Shown piece by piece: positions 8,032 to 16,593 of a DNA stretch of 44,447 bases. A program made the position numbers and the translations under genes. The stretch lies in NCBI GenBank assembly GCA_902780385.1, contig CACZFF010000024.1, positions 1 through 44,447 of the forward strand. Reading direction: 5' to 3'. This stretch comes from an uncultured Lachnospiraceae bacterium (GTDB lineage: Bacteria; Bacillota; Clostridia; Lachnospirales; Lachnospiraceae). Position 1 is the stretch's first letter, and each line of letters begins with the position of its first letter. The notes beneath the pieces were generated by a model. The model saw only the letters and a list, made by a program, of their open reading frames with translations, was not told the DNA's origin and did no database searches.

Positions 8032-10167
8032 TCATGGATCAACGATCAGCTTGTAATGTTCATCGATTTCAGGAAGGACAACAGGGAGTTTTCCTGTCGG
8101 CTCTCCCATTCCGAAGCAGGCACAGACCGCCGCCGGCAGATTGGGCATATAAGCACTGCCCTCTCCTGATGCAGGGGGAATTTCGCGCATAACATATGCG
8201 CCGTATGAAAGAAGGATCGCATCCGCCTGGGGGAAGCGTTTGACATCATAGGGAAGCTGGGCGGAAATCAGGATTGCCTTTTTCCCTGCGGCATGTCTCT
8301 CTTCGATGATGCGTTCAAATGCCACGGCAGATAAGCCGTCTTCCGAATCGGGATCCAGATTGCCCGCATCATACATGCTGTGTACCAGGATCAGATGATC
8401 AGCCCCCACTGCAGCCTGTACACATTCCTCCGTATTGTCCGGTGAATAGACCATGACAGAATAGTCAGTGCCCTCAGGGTAGAATCCTTTCTCTGTCAGG
8501 ATCTGCTTTGCAAATTCTCCTGCCCCGGCACGGCTTGCGCAGCTGTCGGCAAAAAGGATCAGCGCGCTCTGACCTGCCTTTGCTTTCACAGGAAATGCCT
8601 TATTCTCGTTTTTCACAAGTGTGAGGGCTTTCTCTGTAATATCCCAGGCAGTCTCTCTGTGTTCGTCACTTCCGACCCCCTTCACTGCAGCGTCTGCCTC
8701 TTCCTCTGTCACGGAAAAATCTGTCTGACCCAGGATGCCGTATTTTTTCTTGAGTGTGAGTATGCGGCGGACTGAGTCATCAATACGCTCTCCGTCGATC
8801 TTTCCGTCCTTTGCAAGCCGGACAGCCAGCTCTGTCATCTCCTCCATCTGACGGAACTTTTCCGCGTCCAAAGTCGTCGGTGGGATCAGCAGGTTGGCGC
8901 CTGCGTTTATGGTCAGGCAGACCGTATCTTCCATGGAGAAATTCTCTGCAATCGCGGCCATATCCAGGGCATCTGTGACCACCACACCCTCAAATCCCAT
9001 CTCGCCGCGCAGAATATCAGTCAGGATCCTATGGCTCATGGTAGCGGGCAGATAGACCTGGTCTCCTGTCGAGATGGACGTGTATGTACCCGTTTCGATC
9101 TTAGGATACTGGATATGTGCAGTCATGACCATATCCGCGCCTGCATCTAAAGCAGCCTGGAAGGGGACCAGCTCAAAGCCCTTCAATTCCTCATAGCTGC
9201 TCTCTATGCAGGGGAACCCTGTGTGGCTGTCCGTATCGGTATTTCCATGTCCGGGGAAATGCTTGAGGGTGACGATCGTGCCCTGGTCATGCAGCCCCTC
9301 CATATAGGATATGCCGTACTCCGCAACCGCCTCGGGAGAATCACCGAAAGAACGCACGCCGATCACCGGATTGTTGGGATTGTTGTTGATATCCATCACG
9401 GGCGCAAAATCCGTATTGACGCCTACAAGGCTCATTTCTTTTCCGTAAATGGAAGCCATTGTCCTGGCATATTCCGGATTTCCTGTCGCTGCCAGAGCCA
9501 TGTTTCCGGGGCCTCTGGTTCCGAAGGTCAATCGGGTGATGTAGCCTCCTTCCTGATCTGCAGCCACGAGAAGCGGAAGGCCGCCTGCCTCCTGGTTGGT
9601 CTGCTGCAGATCCGCAGTGAGACGGAGGGTCTGCTCCGCATCCCTGAAGTTCTCGGCAAACAGAAGAACACCGCCGAAATGATATTTCGCAATGCATTCA
9701 CGGATCTGGTCATTGAGTTCTGTGACATTCACCTTCTGACCCTCGTCATCCGCATTCTGCACTGTCAGATTCTTTCCCTCTGTATCCGCTTCTTCCTGCC
9801 AGACCCGGAAAGAAGGCATGAACATTTGTCCGACCTTCTCCTCCAGTGTCATCCCTGCCAGAATCTGCTCAATTTCAGGATCCGGGCCGGGGTCCGCAGT
9901 CTGCGCGGCATTCTGTGCCGTCGCAGACTCTTCGGCTTTCTCTGCCGCAGATTCTGAAGCCATTTCTGCCGCAGATTCTGAAACCATTTCTGCCGTAGAT
10001 TCCGTAGCTTTCTCTGCTGCGGCTGCCTTCTCTGTTATTCCAGGGGATGCATCACTTTTTCCCCCTGAATTACAGCCTGCCAGAGAACAAATCAACAGCA
10101 GGCAGGCCATGAGCACTCCGATCCCCGGACTGCTCTTTCTGTTATTTCTAAACGTTTTCTTCTTCAT
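8032..10167 (-). CDS. GH3 beta-N-acetylhexosaminidase-like lipoprotein
   Basis: A 711-residue exported glycoside hydrolase of the GH3/NagZ type. A lipoprotein signal ends at lipobox LAGC (Cys32). A low-complexity Ala/Glu/Ser linker with SESAAEMA-like repeats (about 45-90) extends the enzyme from the membrane. The catalytic domain (about 95-430) has KHFPGHG at 302-308, the Asp-His dyad DSH (313-315) and nucleophile Asp399 in VVVTDAL. A C-terminal GH3 domain follows. It likely removes N-acetylglucosamine from peptidoglycan or glycans at the cell surface. The start at 10167 follows AAAGGA; upstream in-frame ATGs would spoil the signal peptide. It appears monocistronic. Confidence 0.9.
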   Translation of the reverse strand: MKKKTFRNNRKSSPGIGVLMACLLLICSLAGCNSGGKSDASPGITEKAAAAEKATESTAEMVSESAAEMASESAAEKAEESATAQNAAQTADPGPDPEIEQILAGMTLEEKVGQMFMPSFRVWQEEADTEGKNLTVQNADDEGQKVNVTELNDQIRECIAKYHFGGVLLFAENFRDAEQTLRLTADLQQTNQEAGGLPLLVAADQEGGYITRLTFGTRGPGNMALAATGNPEYARTMASIYGKEMSLVGVNTDFAPVMDINNNPNNPVIGVRSFGDSPEAVAEYGISYMEGLHDQGTIVTLKHFPGHGNTDTDSHTGFPCIESSYEELKGFELVPFQAALDAGADMVMTAHIQYPKIETGTYTSISTGDQVYLPATMSHRILTDILRGEMGFEGVVVTDALDMAAIAENFSMEDTVCLTINAGANLLIPPTTLDAEKFRQMEEMTELAVRLAKDGKIDGERIDDSVRRILTLKKKYGILGQTDFSVTEEEADAAVKGVGSDEHRETAWDITEKALTLVKNENKAFPVKAKAGQSALILFADSCASRAGAGEFAKQILTEKGFYPEGTDYSVMVYSPDNTEECVQAAVGADHLILVHSMYDAGNLDPDSEDGLSAVAFERIIEERHAAGKKAILISAQLPYDVKRFPQADAILLSYGAYVMREIPPASGEGSAYMPNLPAAVCACFGMGEPTGKLPVVLPEIDEHYKLIVDP

Positions 10168-10358
10168 AATATGATCCTTTCGCAATGATCGGCTCACCAA
10201 ATGAATCTGACTTGTGAGTCCGGGGCATTCCCGGGATAAATGCTGCCATTGTGCCGCCTCAATCATTTGAGCCGGAACACTATTCATTATAGCATAAAAT
10301 CGGCCAACGGCAGACTCTCCGGAGGTCATCCGGCTCACGGACACTGAAAACACGCTGT

Positions 10359-10403
10359 AAAAAAAGCGCAGGAGGCCTCACTCTTTGTGATGCTTCCTGC
10401 GGC
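10359..10403 (-). terminator. Terminator after the SDR gene
   Basis: A GCAGGA/TCCTGC stem with further GC and TCAC/GTGA pairs is followed on the minus strand by a run of seven T. It lies 20 bp after the SDR stop codon and closes the nucleoside hydrolase-S component-SDR unit. Confidence 0.8.
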
Positions 10404-10423
10404 ACTTTTCTTTCACTAAATGA

Positions 10424-11068
10424 TCACCATATGAAATTCGATTTGAGCTGCTCGCCGTTGTCGACCAGCAGGTCCTGCCCGGTCATACTGCTGTTTATAT
10501 TAGTGAGAAAATAGCAGTACTCCGCGATTTCCTCCGGCTTCGCCCACTTGTGCAGAAGTGTCTCATCCAGACACTGCTGCATGAGATGGGGATTCTCTAT
10601 GATATGCTGATTCAGTTCTGTCAGAACTCCGCCCGCGGAGATGCTGTTGCAGGTGGCTCCGTACTGCGCTACGCGCAGAGCGACATTTTTCATGTAGGCC
10701 AGGATGCCTCCCTTGCTGGCGGCATAGAGGGGAAATTCAGCGCCGTTGGAAGCGCTGGAGGATGCCATGAAAACAACAGAATGGATATCCGGCGTAATGG
10801 CATATTTTTCAGTCACGGCGATGGTCCCTTTCAAGTTCACATCGATCTCATTTCCGCCTTCCTGCACACCGGCGTTATTGACTAAGATCTCTACGCCCTT
10901 AATCCCGGGAAGTTCCCCGGTGATGTCAACCATATAATGCGTATACCTGTCCGAAGAGATCGAACTCTCCCTGATATCAAAACCAATGACCTCATGCCCC
11001 GCTTCCAGATACCGCAGAGCACATGCCCGGCCGATGCCCCGGGCTGTTCCGGTGATCAGAACTCTCAT
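10424..11068 (-). CDS. Short-chain dehydrogenase/reductase (SDR)
   Basis: A 214-residue NAD(P)-dependent oxidoreductase. The Rossmann glycine motif TGTARGIG is at 6-13, NNAG at 64-67, a catalytic serine in SSS (103-105), and YAASK with Tyr115 and Lys119. The Asp31 after beta-2 (GFDIR) favours NAD(H). The length is slightly short for a classical SDR. The start at 11068 follows AAAGGGA. It lies 86 bp downstream of the ECF S-component gene and ends at a strong terminator, so it is probably the last gene of that operon. The substrate is not known; a sugar or polyol released from nucleosides is a guess from context. Confidence 0.88.
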   Translation of the reverse strand: MRVLITGTARGIGRACALRYLEAGHEVIGFDIRESSISSDRYTHYMVDITGELPGIKGVEILVNNAGVQEGGNEIDVNLKGTIAVTEKYAITPDIHSVVFMASSSASNGAEFPLYAASKGGILAYMKNVALRVAQYGATCNSISAGGVLTELNQHIIENPHLMQQCLDETLLHKWAKPEEIAEYCYFLTNINSSMTGQDLLVDNGEQLKSNFIW

Positions 11069-11154
11069 GGATTCCCTTTCTCCTGTAGTCAGTCTTCCTT
11101 TATTGAGATTTGTTCTCAAAATATTTAAATAATTAAAACCAGTTCTCTTTTCGA

Positions 11155-11745
11155 TCAGTTCTCTGTCCGATACAGGTCGGAAGGGATCACGTGCAGCAGA
11201 TAAGAGACGACGACCAGTGAGAGCAGTCTGTCCAGATAATCTGTGAGGATCTGAACGATGAAAACACTGGCAGTAAGGCCAAGCCCGGCCTTGTTGAGTA
11301 CCTGCACAATCACTGTGGAGCCCGAAGAAGTAATTCCTCCGAAAAGCACCGCTGTAATGACAGCGCTCACGATAGTGCCGGGGATGGTGATCAGCATTGC
11401 GCCCGGGATCATTCTCCATTTTTTAAGGGAAAAATATCTCGATACAAGGCCTGTCACGAGGCCAAGCATCAGACCGACAGGCATGAAATACAGGGAATAA
11501 ATATCAAGGGTAAATCCCATGACAAGGCCGTAGAGCAGGGGCGGAAGCATGCCGTAGACGGGTCCGTAGAGCATGGCGATCATGATCGTGCCCATGCTGT
11601 CCAGATAAATCGGCAGGTGGAGCATCAGCGCGATCTGTCCGCCGATCACATTGAGGACGATCGCCAGTGCGACCACGCACATCTTCCTGACAGAAATAAT
11701 GCTGTTTTCTTCTCTTCTGGTTGAAACAGTATTGGTATTGATCAT
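11155..11745 (-). CDS. ECF transporter S component (CD3073-like)
   Basis: A 196-residue integral membrane protein with about six hydrophobic segments starting near residue 20. It has the S-component layout of LPIYLDSMGTIMIAMLYGPVYG in the first third, as in the CD3073-type family. In ECF importers the S component binds the substrate and docks with a shared EcfA/A'/T module, which is not in this window. GGAGAAAG precedes the ATG. The neighbours, a nucleoside hydrolase upstream and an SDR downstream, suggest a nucleoside, nucleobase or vitamin precursor as the substrate; this is inference from context. Confidence 0.82.
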   Translation of the reverse strand: MINTNTVSTRREENSIISVRKMCVVALAIVLNVIGGQIALMLHLPIYLDSMGTIMIAMLYGPVYGMLPPLLYGLVMGFTLDIYSLYFMPVGLMLGLVTGLVSRYFSLKKWRMIPGAMLITIPGTIVSAVITAVLFGGITSSGSTVIVQVLNKAGLGLTASVFIVQILTDYLDRLLSLVVVSYLLHVIPSDLYRTEN

Positions 11746-11853
11746 TTTCTTTCTCCTTTACAAAAGAAACAGGCAGTTTTATAAGAAACAGGCAGTTTTT
11801 CGAATATGCTTTCTTTTCATTATTAAATCATGAATGAAACAACCGGATTTTGT

Positions 11854-12837
11854 TCATCGGCACAGATCCGCAAGAAGATCCGGTTCCTCTTCCATCTGCA
11901 GAAGGCAGGTGAAAAAGGTCCTGAAGAAGCGCATGGTGTCAACCTCTGTGAGGACAACTGCATTGGGCGTATGCCTGTAAAAATGCATGGAGTCCACCAC
12001 TGTCTGGCCGATGCTGATCCCCTGTGTCTCAATCTGCACATAGGATTCAAATCCGCGGCAGAGATCCCTTCTGGCAAAATAGGCAACTGCCAGGGGATCG
12101 TTAATGACACATCCGATCAGATGCTCCCACTCCCAATGGAAGTCAAAATAAAATTTGGTGATCTTCTGTGTGAAATCCCCGGTACGCGGATCCAGCCGCT
12201 TCATATAGTCCAGAAGATCCGGTGTCAGAACGATCCTGCGGGTGACATCAAGACCCACCATATGGATCATCTTTCCGATTCTGTCCATTTCCCGATAGAC
12301 AATGGCTGCGGCGTCCGGATCGCACCAGTAATTGTATTCGGCGACCGGTGAACAGTTTCCGTGGCTTCTGAAAGACCCTCCCATGGAGACTATTTCACGG
12401 ATACTTCCGAAGGCACAGGGATCTTTTTCTATAAGCATGGCCAGATTTGTCAAAGGACCGAGGGCGATCACGCTGACCGCCTCTCTCTGCAGTGTCTCCT
12501 GCATAAACTGGACAGCATTCATTTCCTGCCGCTCATACTCTTCTTCCGACACCTCCGGCAGAAAGCTCTCGCCGAGTCCGTCGGCTCCGTGTGTATCCAG
12601 TGCGTTGACAAAATCCCGCTTCAAAGGTCTGTCCGCTCCCATGAATACCGGCACATCCAGGCGGTCCATAAACTTCAGGACTTTCAGGGCATTCCCATAC
12701 CCCATTTCGACAGGGGCATTTCCTGCCGCGATTGTGATACCTGCAACTTCTATTTCTTCGGGCATGGACAGGGCAAGCATGATTGCCAGACTGTCGTCGA
12801 TTCCCGGATCAGTGTCAATGATGACTTTTTGGGGCAT
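11854..12837 (-). CDS. Nucleoside hydrolase (IU-NH family)
   Basis: A 327-residue enzyme that splits N-ribosidic bonds of nucleosides into base and ribose. The calcium-binding signature DTDPGIDD is at 8-15, and further family motifs ALGPLTNLA, SMGGS and the acidic-pair site NDPLAV near residue 250 are visible. It is cytoplasmic. GGAGG is about 15 nt from the ATG, a long spacing, and I found no better start. Upstream is a structured leader with an intrinsic terminator (12897-12930), so expression may be attenuated. It heads the operon with the ECF S component and SDR, pointing to nucleoside salvage. Confidence 0.93.
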   Translation of the reverse strand: MPQKVIIDTDPGIDDSLAIMLALSMPEEIEVAGITIAAGNAPVEMGYGNALKVLKFMDRLDVPVFMGADRPLKRDFVNALDTHGADGLGESFLPEVSEEEYERQEMNAVQFMQETLQREAVSVIALGPLTNLAMLIEKDPCAFGSIREIVSMGGSFRSHGNCSPVAEYNYWCDPDAAAIVYREMDRIGKMIHMVGLDVTRRIVLTPDLLDYMKRLDPRTGDFTQKITKFYFDFHWEWEHLIGCVINDPLAVAYFARRDLCRGFESYVQIETQGISIGQTVVDSMHFYRHTPNAVVLTEVDTMRFFRTFFTCLLQMEEEPDLLADLCR

Positions 12838-12868
12838 AGTATTTCTTGTCTTCCTCCAATGTCATATT

Positions 12869-12890
12869 CAAGACTCGCTCGCGAGTCTTG
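12869..12890 (-). other. Perfect hairpin just upstream of the nucleoside hydrolase
   Basis: CAAGACTCGC and its exact complement form a 10-bp stem with a 2-base centre. It lies between the leader terminator and the ribosome-binding site (12852-12857). It has no T-run, so it is not a terminator; it may be an mRNA-stabilising 5' hairpin or an operator. Confidence 0.65.
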
Positions 12891-12896
12891 TGCGAT

Positions 12897-12930
12897 GAAG
12901 AATAAAAGCCGCAGGGTTGGACCCTGCGGC
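12897..12930 (-). terminator. Intrinsic terminator inside the nucleoside hydrolase leader
   Basis: GCCGCAGGGT pairs with ACCCTGCGGC around a 3-nt loop, followed on the minus strand by TTTTATTCTT. No gene on the same strand lies between it and the promoter-like sequence at about 13024-13058, so it would stop transcription within the leader unless antiterminated. Confidence 0.8.
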
Positions 12931-12958
12931 TTTGAATCTGCAATCTACCTGTTTTTTA

Positions 12959-13016
12959 TCCTGGGTGGTCCACGACCAGCATCGATCCCGGGAATCATCT
13001 CCGGGACAACCAGGAA
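12959..13016 (-). promoter_or_regulatory. Candidate structured leader RNA (possible riboswitch)
   Basis: On the minus strand a TCCTGG/CCAGGA helix (13010-13015 with 12959-12964) encloses two hairpins: TCCCGG/CCGGGA with a 9-nt loop and TGGTC/GACCA with a 3-nt loop. This makes a three-way junction. The TGGACC of the inner hairpin is complementary to GGTCCA in the terminator at 12897-12930, which offers a route to antitermination. I could not match it to the TPP, purine, preQ1, THF or T-box types. The ligand is unknown. Confidence 0.5.
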
Positions 13017-13023
13017 ACTCTAA

Positions 13024-13058
13024 CACATATTTATAAATTAAACAAGTGTAAAAATTAA
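13024..13058 (-). promoter_or_regulatory. Candidate promoter of the nucleoside hydrolase operon
   Basis: Two overlapping options on the minus strand: TTTACA (13047-13052) with TATGTG (13024-13029), 17-bp spacer; or TTAATT (13053-13058) with TATAAA (13030-13035), 17-bp spacer. Both would start transcription just before the folded leader. Confidence 0.5.
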
Positions 13059-13085
13059 GATTATGCTGTTTACGGACAAAAAAGT

Positions 13086-13131
13086 TACAGACCATATCGG
13101 CCGCATGCCGGCATGGTCTGCTTTTTCTTTT
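13086..13131 (-). terminator. Terminator after the phosphoesterase gene
   Basis: CAGACCAT (13088-13095) and ATGGTCTG (13113-13120) form the outer stem with GC-rich DNA inside. T-rich tracts occur on both sides, so it may work in both directions. It lies about 60 bp past the phosphoesterase stop. Confidence 0.7.
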
Positions 13132-13191
13132 CAAACAATATTGTGCTTTTCGTGCTTTTTTCATCCCGAAAACCCTGATCCGGATGATTTC

Positions 13192-13938
13192 TTAATCAAG
13201 GATCTTCATAGGTTTCCACCTGAGGAAGTCTCCGGAGGTAAGGCTGTAGTGGATCCCGTTCATGGTCCCCAGTATGCTGTCGTTGAAGCGGGACTCTCCG
13301 TGGGAATGAGCATAGATGACCTGTTTTGCGCCATATTCCTCGGCCATACGGGTGAAGACACTCTCCGTCTGCAGGATGTTGGTCGGCGGATAGTGAAGAA
13401 ACATGATATACCTGGTATATCCGTCTGCCTTGGCGGCTTCAAAGGATTTTCTCAGGCGCACGGCTTCCCGCTCCACCAGCTTTCTGGCGTGGGCCTCTTC
13501 CTCTTCATCCCAGTCAATGATCCGTCTGCGATGGTCCAGATAAAAGGGGCCCTCGAAGGTATAGCCCTTGGTTCCGACAATGGCATAGTCCTGATAGGAT
13601 GCGTAATTGTCCTGGAGAAAAAAGAGATCCGGGGAGAATTGTGCATTGAGCTGCGGAGTCTTTTTGACATCCCAGAACATATCGTGATTGCCGCGCAGAA
13701 GGATCTTGCGGCCGGAGAGGTCCCTGATGTACTGCAGGTCTGCCTGGCACTGAGCCAGGTTTTTTCCCCAGCTGTGATCTCCGACCAGGACAAGGGTGTC
13801 CTCCGGACGGATCATCTTCTCGCAGTTTCTGCGAAACTTTTCCTCATGGTTTTTCCAGACCCTGCCGTAGAGCTGTCCGGGCGCCTTGAGCTCGGACTGA
13901 AAATGCAGGTGAAGATCACCGATCGCGTACAGGCTCAT
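13192..13938 (-). CDS. Calcineurin-like metallophosphoesterase
   Basis: A 248-residue predicted phosphohydrolase. The metal-binding motifs appear in order: GDLHL (7-11), GDHSWG (a GDxxxG variant), RGNHD, HYPP and AHSHG. These coordinate a di-metal centre. There is no signal peptide, so it is cytoplasmic. The substrate is unknown; phosphodiesters or nucleotides are typical. AGAGG lies 5-6 bases before the ATG. The start is only 45 bp after the EEP-family gene, suggesting cotranscription. Confidence 0.9.
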   Translation of the reverse strand: MSLYAIGDLHLHFQSELKAPGQLYGRVWKNHEEKFRRNCEKMIRPEDTLVLVGDHSWGKNLAQCQADLQYIRDLSGRKILLRGNHDMFWDVKKTPQLNAQFSPDLFFLQDNYASYQDYAIVGTKGYTFEGPFYLDHRRRIIDWDEEEEAHARKLVEREAVRLRKSFEAAKADGYTRYIMFLHYPPTNILQTESVFTRMAEEYGAKQVIYAHSHGESRFNDSILGTMNGIHYSLTSGDFLRWKPMKILD

Positions 13939-13983
13939 GCTAACCTCTGCTGCTTTTGTCTATTTCTAAGCGCTTTTACAATG

Positions 13984-15075
13984 TCAATTATCTTTCAGGG
14001 TAAATTTCAGAACAACAGGGTTGTGGTCTGTGTACTGGAATCCCTTGTCAATATTCTGCACGTATGTGTGCTCGATGTTGTCTGACACAATAAATCCGTC
14101 CAGGATAACCACAAAGCTGTCCTCGCAATAGGGAATATTCGTGTTGCGTGTCGAAGGCACCATCCCATCAGCATAGTCCGCACATTTTATGAAGCCATCC
14201 GGCATGATCTCATCGGGGAAGGGCGCGCACCAGCTGAAACTCTCCCCTGAGCCCGGGTTGAAATATTCAATGGAATCCCTGGTGAAGTCATGATTGAAAT
14301 CACCTGCACACAGGACATAGTTGCCGGCTTCATACTCCCGCTGCATGTCCTCGAACAGCATCTGCAGCTGGGAATTTCCCTGGGAAGCATCTGTTCCATA
14401 GGCAGACAAATGCGTGTTGAAGACCACCAGTTCTTTGCCGTTTTCCACGGGAATCCTGGAATAGTTGTAGCAGCGGTCCAGGTCGAGAATCTTCTTGAAG
14501 CTCGTTGCGATCGGCAGGCTTCTGCGCAGGGAGGATGTGATATCCATCTTGCTCAGAGTGAGGATGCCGGAATTGGATTTACCGTGGGGCTTGGTCAAAG
14601 GGTACATCAAATAGGCAGAATGATAGTTTGAGGCAAATACACTGTCCCAGTTTCCCTTTTCGCCGAAGGCACTTTGGATGATTTCCTTCTGATCCACATG
14701 CCAGCTGCGAGTGGAATCCGTATCCACTTCCTGAAAGAGGACAATATCCGGTTCAAAAGAGAGGGCATTCTGCGCGCTGCCGTTCACGCATTCGAGAACA
14801 CTCTCCTTCGACCGCGCACGGCTCTCCTTACCGCCGTCCATAAAAAAGGTAAAATCCGCAGTGTAGGCGCCGAATCCGATATTGTAGGAGACCGCTGTGT
14901 ATTCTTTTCCGGTCTGTGCCGGCTCCTGTACATTTCCTTCCACAGTCAGATCAACATTGTCCTCGATCCGCTTGTAGGTGAGAAAGACATAGGCAAAATA
15001 ACCGCCGACAACTAAAACAACTACAATAAGTAATGCGAGTAATATTTTCCACCAGGCAAATCTATGACCGCTCAT
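13984..15075 (-). CDS. Membrane-anchored endonuclease/exonuclease/phosphatase family protein
   Basis: A 363-residue protein with one N-terminal membrane segment (about 8-30) and an extracellular EEP (DNase I-like) domain. Family motifs visible: SYNIGFGAY with the metal/Asn site, LFQEVD with the metal-binding Glu, NTHLSAYG, CAGDFNHDF (GDFN) and YTDHNPV (the SDH-type His). Possible activities are nuclease, phosphodiesterase or phospholipase; context does not decide. AGGAAGGGAAG precedes the ATG. The upstream gap holds a tandem array of about 38-bp units. It is followed 45 bp later by the phosphoesterase gene. Confidence 0.88.
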   Translation of the reverse strand: MSGHRFAWWKILLALLIVVVLVVGGYFAYVFLTYKRIEDNVDLTVEGNVQEPAQTGKEYTAVSYNIGFGAYTADFTFFMDGGKESRARSKESVLECVNGSAQNALSFEPDIVLFQEVDTDSTRSWHVDQKEIIQSAFGEKGNWDSVFASNYHSAYLMYPLTKPHGKSNSGILTLSKMDITSSLRRSLPIATSFKKILDLDRCYNYSRIPVENGKELVVFNTHLSAYGTDASQGNSQLQMLFEDMQREYEAGNYVLCAGDFNHDFTRDSIEYFNPGSGESFSWCAPFPDEIMPDGFIKCADYADGMVPSTRNTNIPYCEDSFVVILDGFIVSDNIEHTYVQNIDKGFQYTDHNPVVLKFTLKDN

Positions 15076-15126
15076 CTTCCCTTCCTGTCCTTTTTCTATA
15101 ATCTGTGTCTTTATAAGTTGATTAAT

Positions 15127-15256
15127 GTTTTATGATAATCTGGTCTTTTTTTCTATAATCGCGTGTTTTTGCGATAATCCGGTCTTTTTACTAAAAGCGC
15201 GCGTTTTTATGATAATCCGGTCTTTTTGCTAAAACGCGCGTTTTTATGATAATCTG
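15127..15256. repeat. About 38-bp tandem repeat, 3.5 degenerate copies
   Basis: The marker GATAATC begins at 15134, 15173, 15211 and 15248, giving spacings of 39, 38 and 37 bp. Units read roughly GCGCGTTTTTATGATAATCC then GGTCTTTTTGCTAAAA. The array occupies the gap between yaaA and the EEP-family gene. The left copy is the most diverged. Confidence 0.85.
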
Positions 15257-15316
15257 TACATCCTGTTTATGGAGCCTTTTTCACCTGCTTTTCAGAACAA
15301 GCCGCCTCCTTGGGAT

Positions 15317-16084
15317 TCAGCGTATGAAACAGTATTCCTTCTCCGAGGATCTGTCCGGGTCAAAGGCATATCCGTCTCTGTCAAAGCCCTGAATCTGCTC
15401 AGGCTGCCGGGCGTTGATGGAAGCCATATAGCGGACCATCTGGCCTCGTGCCATCTTGGCATAAACGCCCTTCTGAACGACCTTCCCGTTTTCAAGTTCC
15501 CCGAAGATACAGGTAATAAACCGGTCTCCCGGACGAAGATATTTTTCAATACATTTGGAATACTCTTTAGAGGCCAGATTGATGAGGACACGGCTGTCGT
15601 CTCTGTTCTCATCAATGTCATCACCTTTCATCACCTCGCGGTAAAGGTCCTCTCCCCAGAACTCATAAATATTACGGCATCCGTTCACGGCCGCCTTCGC
15701 CTGCATCTCCAGACGGTAGGGAACGACGCCTTCCATAGGCTTTACGACGCCGTAGAAAGCGGATAGGATGCGGAGATGGTCCTGCACATAGGCGTATTGT
15801 CCGTCCTCAAAAACAGCGGGAGCCATATAAGTATATTGAATCCCGTCATAAGCCAGGATGGCCGGTGTAAGATTTCTGTAAAGATCCATCTGTGCAAAGC
15901 GCTCCGCGTTCTGCTGCGCGATCTTGTCATTGCACTTCCACAGATCCTTCTGCTCCGCATAGGAAAGACTGCAGATCCAGTCCTTGAGGATCTGCGTTTT
16001 TTCCATAAAACAGGGGACCTCTTTACAGACAAAAGTATCCGTGTCCACAACCATCTTTTTGGCGGGAGAAATAATGATCCTCAA
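15317..16084 (-). CDS. yaaA: Peroxide stress protein YaaA (DUF328)
   Basis: A 255-residue member of the YaaA/DUF328 family. It opens with the family signature MRIIISPAKKM and ends with KMARGQMVRYMA and FDRDGYAFD. In E. coli YaaA limits intracellular free iron and damage under peroxide stress, and the fold binds DNA. The start is a TTG at 16084, fixed by AGGAGG 8 nt upstream and by family alignment; there is no nearby ATG. It lies downstream of panE and the small membrane protein gene, with repeat DNA in between, so cotranscription is uncertain. Confidence 0.93.
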   Translation of the reverse strand: MRIIISPAKKMVVDTDTFVCKEVPCFMEKTQILKDWICSLSYAEQKDLWKCNDKIAQQNAERFAQMDLYRNLTPAILAYDGIQYTYMAPAVFEDGQYAYVQDHLRILSAFYGVVKPMEGVVPYRLEMQAKAAVNGCRNIYEFWGEDLYREVMKGDDIDENRDDSRVLINLASKEYSKCIEKYLRPGDRFITCIFGELENGKVVQKGVYAKMARGQMVRYMASINARQPEQIQGFDRDGYAFDPDRSSEKEYCFIR

Positions 16085-16157
16085 TTCTTATGCCTCCTGT
16101 CCGTGACCTCCCGATGCCACCGCCCTGCTTCTTTTTCATTGTACACCTGCAGTACTG

Positions 16158-16263
16158 ATTCGAAAGCGCCCGCGGCACGGTTTCGAAATTCGCCCGCGAT
16201 CCGGTTACTAATCCCGTCCGCGTTCAGGTCTCGAAATTCACCCACGGTCCGGTTTCGGAATGG
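16158..16263. repeat. About 24-bp degenerate tandem repeat
   Basis: Units begin at about 16158, 16181, 16205, 16229 and 16253, each like TTTCGAAATTCGCCCGCG plus CCGG. The period is 23-24 bp with substantial drift. Just beyond it, AATCTGACGCCGAA is repeated directly (about 16275 and 16313), the second copy overlapping the 3' end of the small membrane protein gene. Confidence 0.75.
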
Positions 16264-16298
16264 AATCAGTTTCCGCCTGAATCTGACGCCGAATAATA

Positions 16299-16574
16299 TC
16301 AGTTTTCATAAGAATCTGACGCCGAAGGGAATCTTTTGATATCGTCCTCGTCATCCCATTCCTGCTGGATAAAACGGACCATTCTTCTCATCAGGGGAAT
16401 ATAAGTCAGCAAAAAGACCGCAGCCGCTCCGCACAATACAGGCTTGCGATGTTCCTTTCTGACAAACATGCCGACGATGATGCCGAAGGCCATCACGCAG
16501 AATTTGACTGCTGCGATGATCTTCCAGTCGCTGGTCTTGATATAGCGGTCTGCAGCCTGAAACAGTTTTTTCAT
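16299..16574 (-). CDS. Small membrane protein of unknown function
   Basis: A 91-residue protein with two hydrophobic segments (about 22-38 and 46-60) flanked by basic residues, and an acidic C-terminal tail (EWDDEDD). Similar small proteins in Lachnospiraceae are sometimes labelled permease of phosphate ABC transporter, a name I would not trust. The start is set at the ATG at 16574, with AAGGAGG properly spaced. It lies 20 bp downstream of panE and is probably cotranscribed. Confidence 0.75.
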   Translation of the reverse strand: MKKLFQAADRYIKTSDWKIIAAVKFCVMAFGIIVGMFVRKEHRKPVLCGAAAVFLLTYIPLMRRMVRFIQQEWDDEDDIKRFPSASDSYEN

Positions 16575-16593
16575 AACTTTACCCTCCTTGAAT

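Noticed and set aside
12868-13164. A 98-codon minus-strand frame, and the thought that 12897-13016 might be a tRNA.
   Set aside because: The hairpins do not form a cloverleaf with acceptor and anticodon arms, and the frame runs across a terminator. A structured leader explains it better.
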